DNA of 35,404 nucleotides from a virus: positions 1 through 35,404 of IMG/VR virus record IMGVR_UViG_3300048929_000226; one strand, given 5' to 3'. Below the pieces are notes generated by a model. The model made no database searches. It was given only the letters and a program-made list of their open reading frames with translations, and was not told the DNA's origin. Every line of letters starts with the position of its first letter. Position 1 is the stretch's first letter. This document shows, piece by piece, positions 16,341-24,828 of the stretch. The translations under genes and the position numbers were made by a program.

Positions 16341-17279
16341 CTAGTCCGTGCACCATTCTGAAAACGGGATTTCCCCGTCCTCGCGCGGTGCATCATCAAG
16401 AAACAATGACCAATGCAAAGCTGCCTTGCTTCTCTCCAGCAGCACCCGTTTTTCGTGGGAGACATCAAGGTCCATTTCTGCGAATGAACTCTCCAGCCCA
16501 AGCAGGCGCTCTTGCCCTGGCAACAGCATCGTACCGACCGGGTTATTGGTCGTAGGACCGGAGTGCAGTTCAACGCGTGAGTACTGGACGCCGCGACGAT
16601 TTACATTTCCCTTGTGCCGCATTGGCATACCTGGGTAGATCGTGCCGATTTTTGCCACGCTTGCCGGCAGATCGACCGATAGCGCCCAATGACGCGCGGT
16701 GACAGATCCGACATTGAGAATCCTCGGAACGACGCGATAGATGCACTCTTGTGAATCCAAGGAGCGTCGAACAACCTGGAACTCGAAGTCCAGTTTTAGG
16801 CGCGGATGTGTCCGGCGATTCATAACGTCACGAATCGCAAAGTCGTACATCGGTTCAGAAATTGTTCCTGTTCGCTGGTAATACTTGAAATCGCGCCTGT
16901 TCTGATGCGCAGTATCGGCTTGCTCGATCTGGATCACGAACACGCGCCCTGACTCCACAGTCAACTCTACGATGCGGAAAGCGCTAAACGACGGCTCAGT
17001 GTTCGACTTGATGGTCAAAGTAAGCTGGTCAACCGAAATCTTCGGGTTTGTGACCGGTTCGATTGAACTGGCAATGTTGCTCGAACCGCTTTTGTCTTCC
17101 GACACGCCGATAATGATCGTCCCACCTGCTGCGTTGGCAAATGCGGTCACGTCTTTAATAAGCTCGGACCGCTCCTTGTCGCTGAACTGATTAAACGTGA
17201 GTCCCGACTTGAAATCGAGCGATATAGACTCGGCCTCTTGCCCAAGAAGCGCTTCGATTTCCGCAATGCTTTCGTACAT
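16341..17279 (-). CDS. AlbA_2 (Schlafen-type) DNA-binding domain protein, moron in the tail operon
   Basis: 312 residues on the minus strand, with GGAG 9 bases before ATG. The first 60-150 residues carry the AlbA_2 pattern: acidic ESISLDFKSG at 17-26 (family: E-x-x-x-x-E-F-K), DVTAFANAAGGTIIIGV at 43-59, and a later QNRRDFKYYQRTGT segment. AlbA_2 domains bind nucleic acid and occur in regulators and in defence-associated proteins. The C-terminal half (about 165-300) is beta-rich and not recognised. The gene is opposite to the late operon, less GC-rich and with different codon use, and separates gpN from gpP, which are adjacent in Mu. I infer an acquired cargo gene expressed from its own promoter, perhaps in the lysogen. 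Confidence 0.88.
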   Translation of the reverse strand: MYESIAEIEALLGQEAESISLDFKSGLTFNQFSDKERSELIKDVTAFANAAGGTIIIGVSEDKSGSSNIASSIEPVTNPKISVDQLTLTIKSNTEPSFSAFRIVELTVESGRVFVIQIEQADTAHQNRRDFKYYQRTGTISEPMYDFAIRDVMNRRTHPRLKLDFEFQVVRRSLDSQECIYRVVPRILNVGSVTARHWALSVDLPASVAKIGTIYPGMPMRHKGNVNRRGVQYSRVELHSGPTTNNPVGTMLLPGQERLLGLESSFAEMDLDVSHEKRVLLERSKAALHWSLFLDDAPREDGEIPFSEWCTD

Positions 17280-17376
17280 GCGCGTGTTCTCCGTTGCCCT
17301 GATGATGAAGCCGTTTTTTAGCTGGTTGATAGACTAGATCACTCTACCAGCAACGCGACCCAAGTTCGCCGAAGTC

Positions 17377-18441
17377 ATGTCGGACGATGTATCCCTCGCC
17401 GTCAATGGCTCGACCGTTGCCGGATGGACGAGTGTGCGCGTGACGCGTGGCATGGAGCGTATCCCGGCCGACTTCGATATCTCGCTCACCGAGCGCTATC
17501 CCGACACGGCGGACGTCGTCGTGAGTGAAGGCGATCCGTGCGTATTGTCCATCGATGACGATGCGGTCATTACCGGCTACGTGGACCGCGTAAGCGAACT
17601 GATCGACGCGCGCAATCACACGCTCTCGATTGCAGGCCGCGGCAGATGCGCGGACCTGGTGGACTGCGCCGCGCAGTTCGACTCGTTCCAGTTCCAGCAG
17701 ATGACGACAGCCGACATTGCGGCGGCGCTCGCGCAGCCGTTCGGCATCCATGTCAAGGCGCTGGCGCCCGGCATGCTGCACCCGCAGGTCTGTCTTAACG
17801 TGGGCGAAACACCCTATACGGTGATTGACCGGCTCTGCAAGATCGCGCAGCTGCTGTGCTACGAGGACGCGGACGGCGATCTGGTGATTGGCCCGCTCTC
17901 GGACGATGAAGCGGCGGGCGGTTTCGCGCTCGGCGTGAACTGCGAACGCGCGAGCTACGTGCGCGATATCTCGCAGCGCTTCAGCGTCTACCGCGTCTAT
18001 CTGGTCGGCACCGGCATTACGACCGATGCGGGCCAGCAGCCGCTTTCAGAGTACACCGTGAATGACGACACCATGCCGCGTTTCCGCCCCAAGGCATTTA
18101 TTGCGGAAACCGGCGATGCGGGCGCGAGCGTATCGAACGCGCACGCGCTATGGGAGTGCAACCGGCGCATCGGACGCGGTAACGTGGTGACCGTGGCCGC
18201 CTCGTCGTGGCGCGATAGCGACGGCATGCTCTACACACCCAACACGCTCGCGCCGCTCTCCATGCCGCAACTCAAACTGATTGACGGCCAGAAGTGGACG
18301 ATTGGCGAAGTGACATACCGGCGCGATGCGGGCGGTACCGGCTGCGAGATTACGCTGATGCCGCCGCAGGCGTTCCAGCCCGAGCCGATCCTGTATCTGC
18401 CACTCCCGGCCGATGTGGCGGCCGCCTTGGGTCCATCCTGA
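17377..18441 (+). CDS. Baseplate hub protein (Mu gpP-like)
   Basis: 354 residues. The Mu gpP/gp44 family forms the trimeric hub above the spike. Family features include the opening VSLAVNGSTVAGWTSVRVTRG, DFDISLTERYP near 33, VITGYVDRVSE near 64, and AGRGRCADLVDCAA near 87. The C-terminal part has KWTIGEVTYRRDAGGTGCEITLM, the usual end strand region. It resumes the tail operon after the AlbA_2 insertion, and its start is 98 bases from the AlbA_2 start, so the two genes are divergent. Confidence 0.9.
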   Translation: MSDDVSLAVNGSTVAGWTSVRVTRGMERIPADFDISLTERYPDTADVVVSEGDPCVLSIDDDAVITGYVDRVSELIDARNHTLSIAGRGRCADLVDCAAQFDSFQFQQMTTADIAAALAQPFGIHVKALAPGMLHPQVCLNVGETPYTVIDRLCKIAQLLCYEDADGDLVIGPLSDDEAAGGFALGVNCERASYVRDISQRFSVYRVYLVGTGITTDAGQQPLSEYTVNDDTMPRFRPKAFIAETGDAGASVSNAHALWECNRRIGRGNVVTVAASSWRDSDGMLYTPNTLAPLSMPQLKLIDGQKWTIGEVTYRRDAGGTGCEITLMPPQAFQPEPILYLPLPADVAAALGPS

Positions 18442-18465
18442 TCTGCTGCTGCCTGTTCCCCGTCC

Positions 18466-19065
18466 ATGGAATCGCTTTTCTGGAGCCTCATGCGTTCGCT
18501 CGGGCGCGGACGGCTCTCGCGCGTGGACGATGGCGGCGCGGCGCAGCTTGTACAGATGCAACTCTCGCAGAGCGAGACGCGCGACCGCACGCCGCGTCTC
18601 GCTGAATACGGGTTCCAGTCCAACCCGCCCGCTGGCAGCGATGCGGTCGCGGTCTTTCTCGGCGGCAACCGCACAAACGGTATCGTGATTGCGTGCGGTA
18701 ACCAGCAGTACCGCGTGCGCAATCTCGCACCGGGCGAAGTCTGCGTGAGCGACGACAAGGGGCAGTCGGTCTACCTGTCCGCCGCAGGGATCGTCGTCAA
18801 TGGTGGCGGCCATCCCGTTACGGTCACCAACACGCCCAGGGTGACCGCCGACACCCCGCTCATGCATTGCACGGGTGACCTCAAGGTAGACGGCAACGTG
18901 ACGAGCGGAAAGAGCGTCACGGCGGCGCAGGACGTAGGCGACCAGGGCGGCACAAAGACCATGGCCGGCATGCGCCTGACCTATGACAGTCACCGGCATC
19001 CGGCGCCAGGCGTTCAGGGTGGCAGCAGCACGGTCACCAGCAACCAGCCGGACCAGCAGCAGTAA
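18466..19065 (+). CDS. Baseplate spike protein gpV (Mu gp45-like)
   Basis: 199 residues, essentially the size of Mu gp45 (197). It would be the membrane-piercing spike at the tail tip. There is an N-terminal OB-like domain (MESLFWSLMRSLGRGRLSRV to about 105), followed by a repetitive beta-helix region (TADTPLMHCTGDLKVDGNV) and a metal-site tip SHRHPAPG with the H-x-H pair at residues 176 and 178, which in this family coordinates iron at the needle apex. The last 20 residues are Ser/Gln-rich. The gene lies between gpP and gp46, the Mu order. Confidence 0.92.
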   Translation: MESLFWSLMRSLGRGRLSRVDDGGAAQLVQMQLSQSETRDRTPRLAEYGFQSNPPAGSDAVAVFLGGNRTNGIVIACGNQQYRVRNLAPGEVCVSDDKGQSVYLSAAGIVVNGGGHPVTVTNTPRVTADTPLMHCTGDLKVDGNVTSGKSVTAAQDVGDQGGTKTMAGMRLTYDSHRHPAPGVQGGSSTVTSNQPDQQQ

Positions 19066-19083
19066 CCGCCACGGTTGCCCGTC

Positions 19084-19527
19084 ATGAGCGATATCACGAC
19101 CGTCTGGAACGTCCCCGACATGCGGGGCGACTGGATGCTCGCCGGGCCGTCGCTGCAATCGGGCGACGACCTCGCAACCGCCGTGCTTATCAGCCTGTTT
19201 ACCGACCGCCTGGCGTTGCCGAGCGACCCGACGACGGACGGCGACCGTCGCGGCTGGTGGGGCGATACGGGCGGCGACAGTACGCAGTATCCGATTGGCT
19301 CGCGCCTGTGGCTGCTCGACCGCGTCAAGGGACCGGAGGACGTCCCGCAGCGCGCGCAGGACTACGCCGCCGAGGCGCTGCAATGGCTGATCGATGACGG
19401 GGTCGTGGCGAGTTTCAACATTACGCCGCAATGGGTTTCCCCGCACCGGCTCGATCTGGCTGTCATCGCGAACCGTGCCGACGGCTCGCGCGTCGCGATG
19501 AACTTTCCGCAGGTCTGGACGACCTGA
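19084..19527 (+). CDS. Baseplate protein (Mu gp46/gpW-like)
   Basis: 147 residues from the ATG at 19084 (an in-frame TTG three codons upstream is less likely). It has the lysozyme-like T4 gp25 related wedge layout of Mu gp46: a first half LISLFTDRLALPSDP followed by the hallmark GDRRGWWGDT and SRLWLLDRVKG, then helical EALQWLIDDGVV. It forms part of the wedge that joins hub to fibres. The order 45-46-47-48 matches Mu. Confidence 0.9.
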   Translation: MSDITTVWNVPDMRGDWMLAGPSLQSGDDLATAVLISLFTDRLALPSDPTTDGDRRGWWGDTGGDSTQYPIGSRLWLLDRVKGPEDVPQRAQDYAAEALQWLIDDGVVASFNITPQWVSPHRLDLAVIANRADGSRVAMNFPQVWTT

Positions 19528-19584
19528 GCGCGCGGTCATTGCGCCTTTGATCCTGCGCCGCGCGCCCGTCGCGGCCACCCGCTC

Positions 19585-20697
19585 ATGCCGTTCTCGCGTC
19601 CCACGCTCACGCAGTTGCGCAACCAGGTCGCGCAGCAGCTTAACGCGGAGTTGCCGGGCGCGGACGCGCTGCTGCGCTTCTCGAACCTGCGCGTCATGGG
19701 CGACATACAGGCGGCGCTCGCCTGCATGCTGTACGGCTATCTTGACTGGATCGCGTTACAGGCCACGCCCTTTACTGCGACCGACGAATATCTCGAAGCC
19801 TGGGGGGCGCTCAAGGGCGTTGTTCGCAAGGGCTGCGCGCAATCGTCTGGCCCGCTCAGGTTCACCGGTTCGAACGGCGTGCTGCTGCCAGCAGGCGCGG
19901 CGATCCTGCGCAGCGATGGCCTCGCCTTCACGGCAACGCAGTCGGCGCAGGTCGTCAACGGTTCAGTCACGGTCACGGCGCGCGCCAATCCCGACCCCCA
20001 GGGGCTGACCGGCGCGAACGGTGACTGCGCAGCCGGCACGCAGTTCACGCTCGCCAGCGCGATTGCAGGCATCGACTCAACCGGCGTGGCCGCAGCGGCG
20101 TTCACGGGCGGCGCGGATATCGAGAGTAACGACGCGTATCGCAATCGCGTGCTGCTCGTCTACCAGAACCCGCCGCAAGGTGGCGCCGCGAGCGATTACG
20201 TCGAGTGGGCGCTATCGGTGCCGGGCGTCACGCGCGCCTGGTGTACAGGCGACGGCTACGGCCCCGGTACGGTCATCGTGTACGTCATGCTTGACGAGGC
20301 GAATGCGCAGTATGACGGCTTCCCGCAGGGGACGGACGGCTGCGCCACGAACGAGACGCGCGGCACGCCCGCAACCGGCGACCAGCTCTCCGTCGCCAAT
20401 GCGATCTGGCCGCTGCGTCCGGTCACCGCGCTCGTCTATGTGGTCGCGCCGACCCGGTACGCGGTCGATATGAGTATCCGGGGGGTGAGTGTCGAGTATC
20501 AGGCCGCCGCGCGCGCCGCGCTCGATGCACAGATGAAGGCGGAAGGCCAGCCAGGCGGCGAGGTCATTCTGGCTCACCTGTGGGCTGCAGTGTCGGCGGT
20601 GCCAGGCATCAATGACTTCCTGATCCTCTCGCCAACCCGGGACGTCAGCCTGCCTGCGGGTGCGCTGCCCGTAACCGGCTCGATCACCTGGAGCTAG
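19585..20697 (+). CDS. Baseplate J-like wedge protein (Mu gp47-like)
   Basis: 370 residues, similar to Mu gp47. The Baseplate_J family makes the wedge arms. Recognised segments: FSRPTLTQLRNQVAQQLNA at the N-terminus, ATDEYLEAWGALKGVVRKGC near 65, ESNDAYRNRVLLVYQNPPQGG near 185, and PGVTRAWCTGDGYGPGTV near 215. The C-terminal domain includes ARAALDAQMKAEGQPGGEV and a short end strand. The next gene starts 4 bases after the stop. Confidence 0.95.
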   Translation: MPFSRPTLTQLRNQVAQQLNAELPGADALLRFSNLRVMGDIQAALACMLYGYLDWIALQATPFTATDEYLEAWGALKGVVRKGCAQSSGPLRFTGSNGVLLPAGAAILRSDGLAFTATQSAQVVNGSVTVTARANPDPQGLTGANGDCAAGTQFTLASAIAGIDSTGVAAAAFTGGADIESNDAYRNRVLLVYQNPPQGGAASDYVEWALSVPGVTRAWCTGDGYGPGTVIVYVMLDEANAQYDGFPQGTDGCATNETRGTPATGDQLSVANAIWPLRPVTALVYVVAPTRYAVDMSIRGVSVEYQAAARAALDAQMKAEGQPGGEVILAHLWAAVSAVPGINDFLILSPTRDVSLPAGALPVTGSITWS

Positions 20698-20701
20698 ACG
20701 C

Positions 20702-21370
20702 GTGGACACCGTACACGTCGAGCCGGACACGATGCCGGGTGCGCGGATAGTCCCGGCGCGTTATCCGGCTGCTGCCTATGCGGACGTGCTGCGCAAACTG
20801 CTGCCACGCGGGCGCGTCTGGACGCGTGAGGATGAAGGCACACAGGCGGCAGTACTGGACGGGCTGGCCTGCATTCCTGAAGGGATCGACAGCGAGGCGT
20901 TGACGCTGCTCGCCGCGGCCTTTCCGGGGACCGCTGACCAGTTGCTCCCCGAGTGGGACAAGTCGCTCGGACTGCCTGACGCATGTTTCGGGCCGTTCAC
21001 CTCGGCGGCGCAAAACCGCGAACAGGTCGTTGCGAAGTTCATCGGTACAGGTGGGCAATCGGTTGCGTATTTCGAGTCGCTGGCGGCTTCGCTTGGCTGC
21101 CCGATCACCATTACCGAGTTCGCGGTTCACACGGTCATCCGCCCGGTGACCGCGCCGATTGCCGGGACGGACTGGGCGTTTGGCTGGCTGGTGACCGTGA
21201 GCGACACGACGACGTCTTCCCCCCACTATCACGCGGTAGGCGACCCCGTCGAAGACGCGCTGTCATCAATGGACACGACGCCCACCGTCCAGATTCTCGA
21301 ATGCCTGCTCAGGCGCTACGCGCCCGCGCAGACGGTGCTTGTTTTCAACTACGCGCAGGACGCAGCCTGA
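20702..21370 (+). CDS. Tail protein (Mu gp48/YmfQ-like, DUF2313)
   Basis: 222 residues from GTG at 20702. Mu gp48 family members connect the baseplate wedge with the tail fibres. Typical pattern: YADVLRKLLPRGRVWTREDEG near residue 25, LTLLAAAFPGTADQLLPEWDKSLGL near 70, then FVGTGGQSV-type segment KFIGTGGQS near 115, and a C-terminal LECLLRRYAPAQTVLVF. The N-terminal 20 residues are variable. The gene ends six bases before the first fibre gene. Confidence 0.9.
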   Translation: MDTVHVEPDTMPGARIVPARYPAAAYADVLRKLLPRGRVWTREDEGTQAAVLDGLACIPEGIDSEALTLLAAAFPGTADQLLPEWDKSLGLPDACFGPFTSAAQNREQVVAKFIGTGGQSVAYFESLAASLGCPITITEFAVHTVIRPVTAPIAGTDWAFGWLVTVSDTTTSSPHYHAVGDPVEDALSSMDTTPTVQILECLLRRYAPAQTVLVFNYAQDAA

Positions 21371-21375
21371 CCATC

Positions 21376-22191
21376 ATGGACCGGTACTGGGAAGCCAACA
21401 GTTCGACGCAGCCACCGACCACGCCCGCAGGTACGGCAGGCGGTTATCCGACTGACGGCAATCTGGCTGCGGCCATTGCGCCGACGACGCCCGGCGCGTG
21501 GTGGTATTACGCAATCAGTGAGGAACTGCGCAATGCAATCGTGACGCTCGGCGTCGCGCCTGATTACTCACAGGTCAACCAGCTCGGCGGCGCGATACAG
21601 GCTGCACTCACGCACGTTTCCCATTCCATCGATTACAACGATCTCATCAACAAGCCCGATCTTGCGAAGGTCGCAACGAGCGGAAGCTATACGGACCTGA
21701 GCAACAAGCCCGCCATACAGCCGCCGCTCGGCTTCACACCGGTCCAGCAGGGGACGGGCATCGGCCAGCAGAACAACACCGTCAAGCTGGGCTGGGGCAA
21801 TGGCCGCCTGCTCGCCACCGTGGACAGTCTCGACCTCGGGCAGTTCGTATTCGAAGCCGAACTCTCGGCGGACGTCACCAACCTGCAAAACCTCATCAAT
21901 GGCAAGCAGCCGACAGGCAACTACGCGAAAGGCGCGGACACCCATGCGTACGCGCTCGGGTGGAATGGCGCGCGGGCGCAGCTTTATGTCGATGGCAGCG
22001 GCCAGGGCGATATCTACACGTCGAACTGGTACAGCCCGATGACGCTCTACGGCGTGGGCTCGTACACGCAGGCCGTGATTGCGGCGAGTCCCGGCAACAT
22101 CGTCAATATCGGACTGCCTGGAACATGGATGTGCATGGGGCCGGGGCTCGGCGGTGGCGGGAATGACCATCTCTTTGTGCGCACCGCATGA
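21376..22191 (+). CDS. Tail fibre protein 1
   Basis: 271 residues from ATG at 21376. The N-terminal module MDRYWEAN, then GAWWYYAISEELRNAIVTLG, is repeated in the two downstream fibre genes and probably attaches the fibre to the baseplate. Residues about 85-115 contain the NKP repeat (YNDLINKPDLAKV, YTDLSNKPAI), common in trimeric phage fibre shafts. The C-terminal region (about 150-271) is Gly/Asn-rich beta sequence with YALGWNGARAQLYVDGSG and a glycine-rich end GPGLGGGGND, as in receptor-binding tips. The stop overlaps the fibre-assembly gene (ATGA). Confidence 0.85.
   Translation: MDRYWEANSSTQPPTTPAGTAGGYPTDGNLAAAIAPTTPGAWWYYAISEELRNAIVTLGVAPDYSQVNQLGGAIQAALTHVSHSIDYNDLINKPDLAKVATSGSYTDLSNKPAIQPPLGFTPVQQGTGIGQQNNTVKLGWGNGRLLATVDSLDLGQFVFEAELSADVTNLQNLINGKQPTGNYAKGADTHAYALGWNGARAQLYVDGSGQGDIYTSNWYSPMTLYGVGSYTQAVIAASPGNIVNIGLPGTWMCMGPGLGGGGNDHLFVRTA
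21634..21717 (+). repeat. 54-bp NKP fibre-shaft repeat, fibre 1 copies
   Basis: One full 54-bp unit (18 codons, Y-x-D-L-x-N-K-P-x-L-A-K-V-A-T-S-G-S) and a partial second unit in fibre 1. The same unit occurs at 23128-23265 in fibre 2, so the two genes share a repeated shaft module and a site where unequal recombination could change shaft length. Confidence 0.85.
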
Positions 22192-22850
22192 CGTCGCGTA
22201 ACAGGATGGAAGGCAACAACGGGACGACCGGGAGAGCAGCCGTGCGCAGAAAGATCAAACCATCGACCGGGGAGACAGTCGCCGCGCCCGACCCGTTCGA
22301 GATTGCGTCTGCGATGTATCCGCGCTGGGCCGACGAACGGCGTACCGCGATTCACTGCATGGTGGTGTTCCCGAATCATCCCCTGCTATCCGGCGCACCC
22401 GTTCCGTTCCTCGCGCATCCGGGCGACCCCGAGCAGCACGGCCAGCAGCTTTACCGGGATCTGAAGGCGGGACGGTACGGGGACGTCGCCCCCTATGCCG
22501 CCGTGGCCCACACACCCGCCGCGCAGTATGACGCCGCCATTGCCGCCGGACTTGCGGTCACCTGCGCATCGAACCCGGCACTCGACGCGATATACAGCGT
22601 CACCGACGCGGACCTCACCGGCATCAACGCAGAAGCGCAGTTCATTGGACTTCACCGCGAATTCACGAGCGGTGAGAAGACGCTTTCGTGGCCGGACGCG
22701 CAGGGCCAGCTACACACATTCGCAGACCGTAAGCAGTTCATGTCATTCGCCAAGGCAGCGGCGCGTTATGTGGCGGCATGCAGGCAGGCGTTGCGCGCGC
22801 TCAACGACGGCACACCGGCCGCGTTTCCGTCGAACGCCGCCAGCATCTGA
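22188..22850 (+). CDS. Tail fibre assembly protein (DUF4376-like C-terminus)
   Basis: 220 residues, start overlapping the fibre 1 stop as ATGA. The C-terminal 100 residues read as the DUF4376/fibre-assembly pattern: LDAIYSVTDADLTGINAEAQ, then LSWPDAQGQLHTFADRKQF and FAKAAARYVAACRQAL. Such proteins commonly follow a fibre gene and help it fold or attach. The N-terminal part (about 40-110) has no recognised domain (DERRTAIHCMVVFPNH). I infer it serves fibre 1 and perhaps fibre 2. Confidence 0.8.
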   Translation: MTSRNRMEGNNGTTGRAAVRRKIKPSTGETVAAPDPFEIASAMYPRWADERRTAIHCMVVFPNHPLLSGAPVPFLAHPGDPEQHGQQLYRDLKAGRYGDVAPYAAVAHTPAAQYDAAIAAGLAVTCASNPALDAIYSVTDADLTGINAEAQFIGLHREFTSGEKTLSWPDAQGQLHTFADRKQFMSFAKAAARYVAACRQALRALNDGTPAAFPSNAASI

Positions 22851-22869
22851 CCGATCCGGGAGACGTGCC

Positions 22870-24813
22870 GTGGACCGTTACTGGGAAGCGAATGCGGTCA
22901 GCAATGCCCCACCTGTTCCGGCGGCCGGCTCGGAAGGATTCCCCGCAGACGGCAACCCGTCAGCGGGCATCAATGGCACCGTGCCCGGCGCGTGGTGGTA
23001 TCACAGCGTCACCGAAGAACTACGCAACGCGATTGCAGCGCTCGGCTTGACGCCGGACTTCAGGAAAACGGATCAACTCTCGGGCGCACTGCAAACCGCA
23101 CTGACCCAGGTCTCTGTTTCGATCAACTACGATGACCTGCTCAACAAGCCGGTTTTCGCGAAGGTCGCGACGAGTGGCGACTATGCGGACCTGAGCAACA
23201 AGCCTGCGCTGGCGAAGGTGGCGACCAGCGGGAGCTATAACGACCTGCTCGACAAACCGGCCATACCGCCCGCGCCGGGGTACGTGACTCCGGCCCAGTT
23301 TGGCGCGGTGTGCGACGGGGTGACAGACGATAGCGCGGCGCTGCTTGCGGCGCTCAGTTCCGGCAAGCCGGTAAGGCACCTCTCGGGCACACTCGCGATC
23401 CGGTCGGTCAGCGTGCCCGCCACCTGTGACTTCGAGATTGCATCGACTGCATCGCTTCTGCTGCTGCCAACCGGCGACAGCAGCGTCGGGCTAACGCTGA
23501 ACGGCCCATACTCGCGCATCGTCGCCTGGGGGCTGATCGATGGCAATAACGCCGGTCGTGGAGCCGTGACGCTCTCGGCAAGCTCGAATTACAGCGTGGC
23601 CTTCCTCTACAACGTGCAGAACGTTTCCGGCGAGACGTTCTCAGGGACGCACCCGTCCGGCATCGAGATTGGCGGCGGGACCGGCCAGCAGTTCTATATC
23701 AACGCGCGCAACTTCCCGAATCATCTGGCGGGACAGACGGGCTCTCCCGCGCGTGCGGCGACGGTGCAGGGTTACGCCGACCGGGTAGTGGGCGAAGTGG
23801 ACGCCGATAACGTCTGGGTAGGCGTAGCACTCGCAACGACGACGTGTCACCTGAAGCGGGTCAAGGTCACGAATTCCGGTCTCGAGGCGGTGTACAACCT
23901 CAACGGTGACAACACGATAGGGGACGTCATTTACTCGGGCCAGTATCAGGCGGTCGTCAACGAGGCGAGCGTCCATATTGACCGCATCTATCACACGGGC
24001 GGAAACCCGCCCACAGGCGCCGCAGCCGCCGCGAACGGCGGCGCCGTTATCGCCTTGCAGAATGCAACGATGACGGACGTGGGACTGATCCAGGTCGAAC
24101 GCAATCCCGCCCTGCCTGTTGCCGGTCCTGGCACGCTTCTGATCGTGCGCTCGGGCAACAATCAGAGCGGCCCCGTCAACATCGGCGCAGTACAGGGCAT
24201 CATGCGGCCCGTCGCGCTGGTCTCGCTGGGGTATCAGGGCGCGGTTCAGGAGGTGAGCATCCAGAACGTCAATCTGTCCGTTGAATATGACGCGTCGGTC
24301 ATGACGAACCAGCAGCTATTCTGCGATCTTTCTGTCGCGAACGGGTACACGCTCCGCAACTGGAAAGTCAGGGTCGTGGACGTCAATAACGCGTACACGA
24401 ACAGCTATTTCAAGGTGAACCTCCCGGCGTCGAATCTCATCCGCTCCAGCCAGGTAGAAGATGTGCGGTTCTATCTGTACCAGCAGGACGGCGTGACGCC
24501 CGCCGCCGCGGGATCGGCCTACCTGCGCATGTATGGCGCGGCCACACCGCTCGTCCAGACGAAAGGCCAGATCTGGGAATACTCGACGGGTTGCATTCGG
24601 GAGGCAAATGCGTGGAACGCGCTGACCGAAGGCGGCGACGTGTCCACCGCTGTCCCCACGACCGGAACGTGGAGCCAGGGAAAGTTTTTGCACGCCTATG
24701 CACCCGTCGAGGCGGGCGCGGCCGGAAGCAGATACGTCATCGACGGCTGGCTCTGTACGGTATCGGGCACGCCCGGCACCTGGGTGCAGCATCGCGTGCC
24801 CACTGGCAACTGA
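22870..24813 (+). CDS. Tail fibre/spike protein 2 with beta-helix receptor domain
   Basis: 647 residues from the GTG at 22870 (GGGAGACGTGCC upstream). The N-terminal module repeats that of fibre 1 (MDRYWEAN, GAWWYHSVTEELRNAI) and is followed by two full NKP units and a partial third. From about residue 135 (YVTPAQFGAVCDGVTDDSAA) the sequence has the entry motif of pectate-lyase-type right-handed beta-helix spikes, with many short strands and turn Asn/Gly (IEIGGGTGQQFYINARN). This suggests a surface-polysaccharide-binding or -cleaving tailspike. The C-terminus is a separate beta domain ending TWVQHRVPTGN. No catalytic residues could be assigned. Confidence 0.88.
   Translation: MDRYWEANAVSNAPPVPAAGSEGFPADGNPSAGINGTVPGAWWYHSVTEELRNAIAALGLTPDFRKTDQLSGALQTALTQVSVSINYDDLLNKPVFAKVATSGDYADLSNKPALAKVATSGSYNDLLDKPAIPPAPGYVTPAQFGAVCDGVTDDSAALLAALSSGKPVRHLSGTLAIRSVSVPATCDFEIASTASLLLLPTGDSSVGLTLNGPYSRIVAWGLIDGNNAGRGAVTLSASSNYSVAFLYNVQNVSGETFSGTHPSGIEIGGGTGQQFYINARNFPNHLAGQTGSPARAATVQGYADRVVGEVDADNVWVGVALATTTCHLKRVKVTNSGLEAVYNLNGDNTIGDVIYSGQYQAVVNEASVHIDRIYHTGGNPPTGAAAAANGGAVIALQNATMTDVGLIQVERNPALPVAGPGTLLIVRSGNNQSGPVNIGAVQGIMRPVALVSLGYQGAVQEVSIQNVNLSVEYDASVMTNQQLFCDLSVANGYTLRNWKVRVVDVNNAYTNSYFKVNLPASNLIRSSQVEDVRFYLYQQDGVTPAAAGSAYLRMYGAATPLVQTKGQIWEYSTGCIREANAWNALTEGGDVSTAVPTTGTWSQGKFLHAYAPVEAGAAGSRYVIDGWLCTVSGTPGTWVQHRVPTGN
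23128..23265 (+). repeat. 54-bp NKP fibre-shaft repeats, fibre 2 copies
   Basis: Two full 54-bp units (23128-23181 and 23182-23235) and a 30-bp partial third unit, each encoding Y-x-D-L-x-x-K-P followed by A-K-V-A-T-S-G. Exact unit length and close sequence to those in fibre 1 show recent duplication or conversion. Confidence 0.88.
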
Positions 24814-24828
24814 TCCGGGAGGCGGGTC

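Noticed and set aside
16322-17190. Small plus-strand ORFs inside the AlbA_2 gene
   Set aside because: They are shadows of the 312-residue minus-strand ORF, which has a ribosome site and a recognised domain.
18148-19578. 476-codon minus-strand ORF
   Set aside because: It runs antisense through gpP, gp45 and gp46, which have clear family features; the antisense translation is Arg/Ala/Val-rich without motifs.
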